Origin: Pontimonas sp.
Lineage (GTDB): Bacteria > Actinomycetota > Actinomycetes > Actinomycetales > Microbacteriaceae
NCBI GenBank assembly: GCA_021741945.1
Contig: JAIOWV010000014.1
Location: 1 to 18,225 of the forward strand
DNA length: 18,225 bases
Direction: 5' to 3'
Below the pieces are notes generated by a model, which had not been told where the DNA came from, did not search any database, and was given only the letters and a program-made list of their open reading frames with translations. The translations under genes were made by a program, and so were the position numbers. Shown here in pieces: positions 14,210-18,225 of this stretch (positions within the stretch are counted from its first letter, which is position 1; every line of letters begins with the position of its first letter).

Positions 14210-15193
14210 TTAGTCGCGCAAAACAAGGTCGCGCACAACATCGAGATGCCCCCTCGAGTAGCGAGAGTAGTGTCCAGAAAGCCAGCGACCGACAACCGGT
14301 AAGGCTCGCCGGAGATGCTTCTCGGGCAGCCGGCTTCGCCACTGGTCGTGTTCAATCTTGCTACTCAGCGCGTCTCGATCCTGCGCGCGGAGCCACGAGG
14401 GCTGACCCGCGACCAGGTCAGCGAGTGCTCTATTTCTGAGGGCTTTTCGTGCGAAGAAAGCGGTCCGATTCTCGCGGAGCCGAGTAGCCGCCTCCGCGGC
14501 GTTGAGCCGCGATGCGCCGATCTGATTGGCGCCGTGCTGTCGGTAATCGATCAGTTCCTCATCGACAAACGCCACCCCCTGGTGCAGTGCCGCCACTAGG
14601 GCCAGCCATTCGTCGTGCACCCAACCGTCTGGAACCGGCAGGGCGACCTGCAACAGCTCGGAGCGAACCATAACTGTCGCGCCCGTCACAAGATTTCGAC
14701 GCAAGAGTGCTGCAAGCGCACTCCCAGAGCTAAGCGCCCTTCGTTCGGACCTGGTCATGGCAAGAGCATGGCTCAATGAGCCTGTGCGTCGACCGTCTTC
14801 ATCGACGAGTGCCGCATCGGAGTGAGCGAGGAGTAAAGTCGCGTCGTGCTCGAGCACCCGGCCCACAGTCTCCAGCTTCGTTGGATGCCACACATCATCT
14901 TGATCAGCAAGCGCAATGAGTGGACTCCTCGCTAGCGCCAAGGCCGACGAAAAATTGGCTGCTGGTCCGAGCGGCGCCTTTCTCGTCGTGATGACCACGC
15001 GGATGTCGGAGCGAGCCTTGAGTAGTCCGCGAGCGAGAACGACAGTCCCATCGCTTGAACCATCATCGGAGACGATGATTTCGGAGGGCATCCGGGTTTG
15101 CCGAAGAATGCTCTCGAGTTGTTCCTGCAGGTACTTCTCACCGTTGAAGGTGCACATCACGACCGAAATCGGGGACGCTTTCTCCATCATCAC
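14210..15193 (-). CDS. Glycosyltransferase family 2 (rhamnosyltransferase-like)
   Basis: The 327-residue protein begins with a classic GT2 core: ISVVMCTFNGEKYLQEQLES at 9-28, ILRQTRMPSEIIVSDDGSSD at 29-48, and the metal site ADQDDVWHP at 96-104. HDEWLALVAAL and YRQHGANQIG are typical of rhamnosyl- and galactosyl-transferases of O-antigen and capsule clusters, but the sugar cannot be assigned. The C-terminal part is rich in Arg and Ala and may contact the membrane. Its GTG start at 15193 overlaps the last base of the upstream TAG (TAGTGATGATG), and two ATG codons follow at once, so the exact start is open but coupling to the upstream gene is likely. No Shine-Dalgarno is visible. Confidence 0.88.
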   Translation of the reverse strand: MMMEKASPISVVMCTFNGEKYLQEQLESILRQTRMPSEIIVSDDGSSDGTVVLARGLLKARSDIRVVITTRKAPLGPAANFSSALALARSPLIALADQDDVWHPTKLETVGRVLEHDATLLLAHSDAALVDEDGRRTGSLSHALAMTRSERRALSSGSALAALLRRNLVTGATVMVRSELLQVALPVPDGWVHDEWLALVAALHQGVAFVDEELIDYRQHGANQIGASRLNAAEAATRLRENRTAFFARKALRNRALADLVAGQPSWLRAQDRDALSSKIEHDQWRSRLPEKHLRRALPVVGRWLSGHYSRYSRGHLDVVRDLVLRD

Positions 15194-17658
15194 TATCGGC
15201 GCGGTCGAAGCTTGCGCAGCACAGCTCGCAGCAGCGAGCGGAACTCTCCCCTGGCCAGGCGCTCAAAGCCACGCCCAATGTCGTGAATGCTGAAACGCGG
15301 TGGCGTTGGACGAGCGGGCGAGTGTCGCACGGGCTGACTAGGCCGCCTGGTGATTGCGCCAGCCGTGATGCCAGTGACGTGGTCGACCAGCGGAGCCAGG
15401 GTGTTGGTCCAGGTGTAAGCCAGGCGTTCGTTCGCAAGCGCCTTCTTCGCACGAGCAATGGCTTTGTCGTCGAAAAGGTACGTATCCAGCGCTTTTACGA
15501 GAGCATCAACATCACCGGCCGGGACGGCAGCACCGATTCCGGTGCGCGCCACCAAATCTCCAAAGTGATCGCCCTCAGTGACAACCATCGGCAGCGATGC
15601 CCAGAGGTAATCGAGGATTCTCGTTCTAAACGAGAAGGTCGTCTCGATGTGGGATCGATGCGTGCTGACACCTAGATCCGCTTCGAGTAAATAGTTGTGC
15701 CTCGTGTCGTAGTCGACCCATGAGTCATTGAAGAACACGTGGCGACCCGTCAAGCCCAAGGTCTCGGCAAGCGCCCTCGACTCTTTGATAATCGGCATCT
15801 CAGGAACGCCTGGGTGCGGGTGAGCGGTTCCCATAAAGAACAGACGAACAAAGGGGCGGTTTTCAGAAAGCTTTGCAACGGCGCGAATCAGAGTGAGGGG
15901 GTCAAACCAGTCATAGATTCCCCCACTCCAGATGATGAGGTCATCATCTGGGCCGACTCCTGGAACGACACCGCGCAATACTGCAGTGCTGTGCACCGGC
16001 GCGGTGTCAGGGAAGCCGAAGGGGACGACTCCGAGAAGTTTTGAAAAATGCGGGTCATCCTGGTAGGTGGCAGGACTAATCCGGCCGAGAGTCGTGAGCT
16101 GCCCCAGATAGAAATGACGCTGACGCTCCGACGCGCAGAGGAAATAGTCGCCCATTCGAAGCTGCGCTTCGATGGTGGCTGCCGCGTCTCGAACCTGGCC
16201 CTCCCACTGCGCGGTCGGCAGGTGCCTCGCCTGCTCGAGCTGCTCCAAATGCATGGGGTCATAGATATCGACGATTTTGTATGCCGTGCTCTTGGCGAGA
16301 GCGGGGAAAACATCAAGAGCGTGGCCTTGGAAGATCACGATGTCGGCCCACGCGTTCCACTGTGCGAACGCCTTGTCATCGCCGGCTGGAACATGAACCA
16401 AGCGGATATCCGCGCTCATACTTTCATCGACGCCGGTCAGGCTCAGCAGTGTGACGTCGTGGGTGTTCGCCAGCGCCTTGGCGATGTGCCAAGCCCTGAT
16501 TCCCGGTCCAGAGAGCTTCTTCCCGATGGGATCCCCCGTGATGACGAGAACCGATGACGATGCTGGGTCCTCATTCACGCCCAAGGCCTCCACGATCGAG
16601 TCATAACCCTGAAGATACCGGGCATCGGTGGACATGGCGGCATTGGTTTCGCCAAAGAGCTTCCACATCGCAACATCCGAGCGCACCCGCTCCTCCTGAA
16701 TTTTGCGCCTGGAGGCAATCAGGCCAGGCAAAGCATCAACAAACTGATCCATCGCATACAGCGGGACCAACGTGCCCGGGGGAACGGTCACACTCTCGAG
16801 GTTCGACCCGCCCTTGGCGAGGTCGAATTCGGCGGTGTTAGTGCCAGAGCCGACAACCGCGCGCTTGACCGAGGCCAACATGGCGCCTGGCAGAATCCGG
16901 GACAGGTTTGCATCATCAAGGTTTTTATAGAGGCAGTAGAGAGCGTTCCGCTCGAGCAAGAATTGCTCCCGATAGGAGGCAACCTCGCTCATCGAGCCGT
17001 GATAGCGGTGATAGGCGAGCGACTCCGGCTGATACACGTACGTGTAACCAGCAAGATTTAGTCTCCAACCAAAATCCACGTCTTCGAAAAACATGAAGAA
17101 GGACTCGTCAAAGCCGCCGAGCTCCTCAAAAACTGAGCGACGCACAAACATCGCAGCACCCGTGCCAAAGAGCACGGGCCGTGCGCTCTGTGGCTTCGAG
17201 GAGACTTTGTCGCCGGTGAAGGGCCGATACCCCATGCCGTACCAGGTTAGGGCGGAGCCCTGATAGTCAATTCGCTTGCCGTCCCAATCAACAACTTGGC
17301 TGGCCACTGCCCCAATGTCTTCTCGCCCTTCGAAGGTGGAAAGAGCTGCTGTGACCCAGTTGTAATCGGGACGAGCGTCGTTATTGAGGAAGGCAACAAT
17401 CTCTCCGGTGGAGTGGGAGACGCCGAGGTTGCAACCACCGGCAAAGCCAAGATTGGCCGATGACTCGACCAGGGTGATGTTGCCGGTGAATTCTGCCAAG
17501 ACTTGAAGACTGTCATCTCCCGAAGCGTTGTCGACCACAACAATCTCAAGTTGGGTGGGGTACTCGGCCAAGCCCTTCAGATAGCCAATAGCTGTGGCTG
17601 TGTCCTTAGCGCCCCGGTAATTGACCAAGACAACGCTGGCACGAGGGGTTTCTGGCAT
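15193..17658 (-). CDS. Two-domain glycosyltransferase, GT2-GT4 fusion
   Basis: The 821-residue protein joins two enzymes. Residues 1-320 are a GT2 domain of the rhamnosyltransferase type: SVVLVNYRGAKD at 8-19, VVVDNASGDDS at 40-50, NLGFAGGCNLGV at 69-80, the metal site LNNDARP at 91-97, and the acid pair in FEDVDFGWRL at 191-200. After a linker with many charged residues, 366-760 is a GT-B/GT4 domain: GPGIRAWHIAKAL near 384-396 at its start, IIWSGGIYDWFDPLTLIRA, FMGTAHPHPG, and TTFSFRTRILDYLWASLPMVVTEGD as the donor-site region. The Arg/Pro-rich tail may bind membrane. The start is ATG at 17658, supported by the purine run GGGGGAGGG just upstream. Two transferases in one chain suggest two consecutive sugars are added. 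It is probably co-transcribed with the GT2 gene that follows. Confidence 0.88.
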   Translation of the reverse strand: MPETPRASVVLVNYRGAKDTATAIGYLKGLAEYPTQLEIVVVDNASGDDSLQVLAEFTGNITLVESSANLGFAGGCNLGVSHSTGEIVAFLNNDARPDYNWVTAALSTFEGREDIGAVASQVVDWDGKRIDYQGSALTWYGMGYRPFTGDKVSSKPQSARPVLFGTGAAMFVRRSVFEELGGFDESFFMFFEDVDFGWRLNLAGYTYVYQPESLAYHRYHGSMSEVASYREQFLLERNALYCLYKNLDDANLSRILPGAMLASVKRAVVGSGTNTAEFDLAKGGSNLESVTVPPGTLVPLYAMDQFVDALPGLIASRRKIQEERVRSDVAMWKLFGETNAAMSTDARYLQGYDSIVEALGVNEDPASSSVLVITGDPIGKKLSGPGIRAWHIAKALANTHDVTLLSLTGVDESMSADIRLVHVPAGDDKAFAQWNAWADIVIFQGHALDVFPALAKSTAYKIVDIYDPMHLEQLEQARHLPTAQWEGQVRDAAATIEAQLRMGDYFLCASERQRHFYLGQLTTLGRISPATYQDDPHFSKLLGVVPFGFPDTAPVHSTAVLRGVVPGVGPDDDLIIWSGGIYDWFDPLTLIRAVAKLSENRPFVRLFFMGTAHPHPGVPEMPIIKESRALAETLGLTGRHVFFNDSWVDYDTRHNYLLEADLGVSTHRSHIETTFSFRTRILDYLWASLPMVVTEGDHFGDLVARTGIGAAVPAGDVDALVKALDTYLFDDKAIARAKKALANERLAYTWTNTLAPLVDHVTGITAGAITRRPSQPVRHSPARPTPPRFSIHDIGRGFERLARGEFRSLLRAVLRKLRPRR

Positions 17659-17661
17659 GAA

Positions 17662-17670
17662 CCCTCCCCC
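17662..17670 (-). promoter_or_regulatory. Purine-rich ribosome binding site of the GT2-GT4 gene
   Basis: GGGGGAGGG on the minus strand, 3 nt before the ATG at 17658. It favours this start over the in-frame codon at 17691. Confidence 0.6.
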
Positions 17671-17734
17671 TCCCTGATGCGTTGGAGTCAACCTGCCATA
17701 ATTACCCTACGGTCTAGACGGGACTTGGCGGACG

Positions 17735-17740
17735 AAGGAG
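17735..17740 (+). promoter_or_regulatory. Shine-Dalgarno site of the last gene
   Basis: AAGGAG with a 6-nt spacer before the ATG at 17747. Confidence 0.7.
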
Positions 17741-17746
17741 CCTCAC

Positions 17747-18225
17747 ATGTTTGCTCCGCGCGGGTGGGTATCAAGACCCCTGGCTCGTCGCATTTACAAG
17801 ACCATCGCGGGTTCAGAGCTTTTTGATAAGCGCTGGTATCGACGCCACCAGATGCGAGGGCTTTCGAAGCTCAGCGATCCGCTGTGGCACTTTCTCGCTC
17901 TCGGTAGAAAGCGACAGCTGGACCCATCCCCCATGTACGATACGGAGCACTACATCGCCTCGCACCCCGATGTGCGGGATTCCAATCTCAATCCGCTGTT
18001 TCACTACCTCGAATACGGCATCGGGGAGCGCCGGCAGCCGATCCGGTCGGTCCAGGAAACCTTTGACCACCTGTTCCCAGATGCACGGGAATTACCGACA
18101 TTCTTGCCGGCTCGAATCGGGGGGCCTCGCCTCACGGTACTGATTGATCAGGCCACAATGAAGAGAACCGACCTCACACTGAGGCAGGTTCTTGACTCGG
18201 CAGCCGCAGAGGCGGCGCGCCGCTC
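17747..18225 (+). CDS. Probable glycosyltransferase, N-terminal part with two 38-residue repeats (3' end outside window)
   Basis: The first 159 codons of a gene that runs off the window, divergent from the GT2-GT4 fusion. After a basic N-terminus it shows two units at a spacing of 38 residues: 25-60 (LFDKRWY ... DPLWHFLALGRKRQLDP) and 63-98 (MYDTEHYIASHPDV ... NPLFHYLEYGIGERRQP). This pattern (FD-x2-WY, PDV, P-L-x-HYL-x2-G) occurs at the N-terminus of some bacterial glycosyltransferases, so I infer that a GT domain follows. A strand-like segment PRLTVLIDQATM at about 126-137 may open that domain. The start is ATG at 17747 with AAGGAG 6 nt upstream. The catalytic part is not visible. Confidence 0.7.
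   Translation, partial: MFAPRGWVSRPLARRIYKTIAGSELFDKRWYRRHQMRGLSKLSDPLWHFLALGRKRQLDPSPMYDTEHYIASHPDVRDSNLNPLFHYLEYGIGERRQPIRSVQETFDHLFPDARELPTFLPARIGGPRLTVLIDQATMKRTDLTLRQVLDSAAAEAARR

Noticed and set aside
17712..17719. GTCTAGAC palindrome between the divergent genes as an operator
   Set aside because: Only 8 bp long with no extension of the arms; too short to stand out from chance.
1..18225. CRISPR array, insertion sequence, tRNA or prophage genes
   Set aside because: I saw no regularly spaced direct repeats, transposase or integrase motifs, or cloverleaf-like sequence on either strand.

Overview
The window looks like part of an actinobacterial chromosome, probably a Microbacteriaceae-like organism of moderate GC. 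The signs are a WhiB-type [4Fe-4S] regulator, frequent GTG starts, TAnnnT -10 boxes (TAGGCT/TAGCCT) placed for leaderless or short-leader mRNAs, and a secreted LysM protein of actinobacterial type. The genus assignment is inference. Almost every gene serves surface-glycan synthesis or the cell wall. I see no rRNA, tRNA, CRISPR array, insertion sequence or prophage gene, and no gene-free stretch over 300 bases.

Layout. 1-1756 (-): a glycosyltransferase family 2 (GT2) domain fused to a polytopic membrane region, cut by the window edge. 1766-2077 (-): a WhiB2/WhmD-like regulator, whose promoter at 2129-2157 is overlapped by a perfect 18-bp palindrome. 2204-6958 (-): a tightly spaced run, in transcription order: a PseB-like UDP-GlcNAc 4,6-dehydratase, a PseF-like CMP-sugar transferase, an RmlD-like dehydrogenase/reductase fold protein, a NeuB-family synthase and a GT-B glycosyltransferase. 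This resembles a compact nonulosonic (sialic-like) acid cassette. 7024-8801 (-): galE and a GT2. 8866-9810 (+): fcl (GDP-fucose synthase), convergent with manA (9807-10952, -); the two stop codons overlap in one CTAG. 11032-12101 (+): a DPM1-like GT2 and a DUF2304 membrane protein. 12117-14141 (-): a secreted protein with Asp-box repeats, a lysozyme-like region and three LysM domains. 14210-17658 (-): a GT2 and a GT2-GT4 fusion. 17747-end (+): the start of a protein with two 38-residue repeats of a kind found at the N-terminus of some glycosyltransferases.

Working together: ManA feeds GDP-mannose, and Fcl would finish GDP-L-fucose if a Gmd lies elsewhere. GalE supplies UDP-galactose or its N-acetyl form. 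The 2204-6958 cassette would make and transfer a CMP-activated nine-carbon acid. The several glycosyltransferases would assemble a surface polysaccharide or glycoprotein glycan. The DPM1-like GT2/DUF2304 pair probably loads a sugar onto a polyprenyl phosphate. No Wzx, Wzy, ABC exporter or oligosaccharyltransferase is visible, so the system continues beyond the window.

The most unusual point is the nonulosonate cassette. It has the dehydratase, synthase and CMP-transferase steps but no aminotransferase, acetyltransferase or UDP-hydrolase. In the usual aminotransferase slot sits an RmlD-like protein whose catalytic YxxxK tyrosine is replaced by glutamate. This suggests a non-standard nonulosonic acid, possibly 9-deoxy with a 7-hydroxyl. 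That product is a hypothesis.
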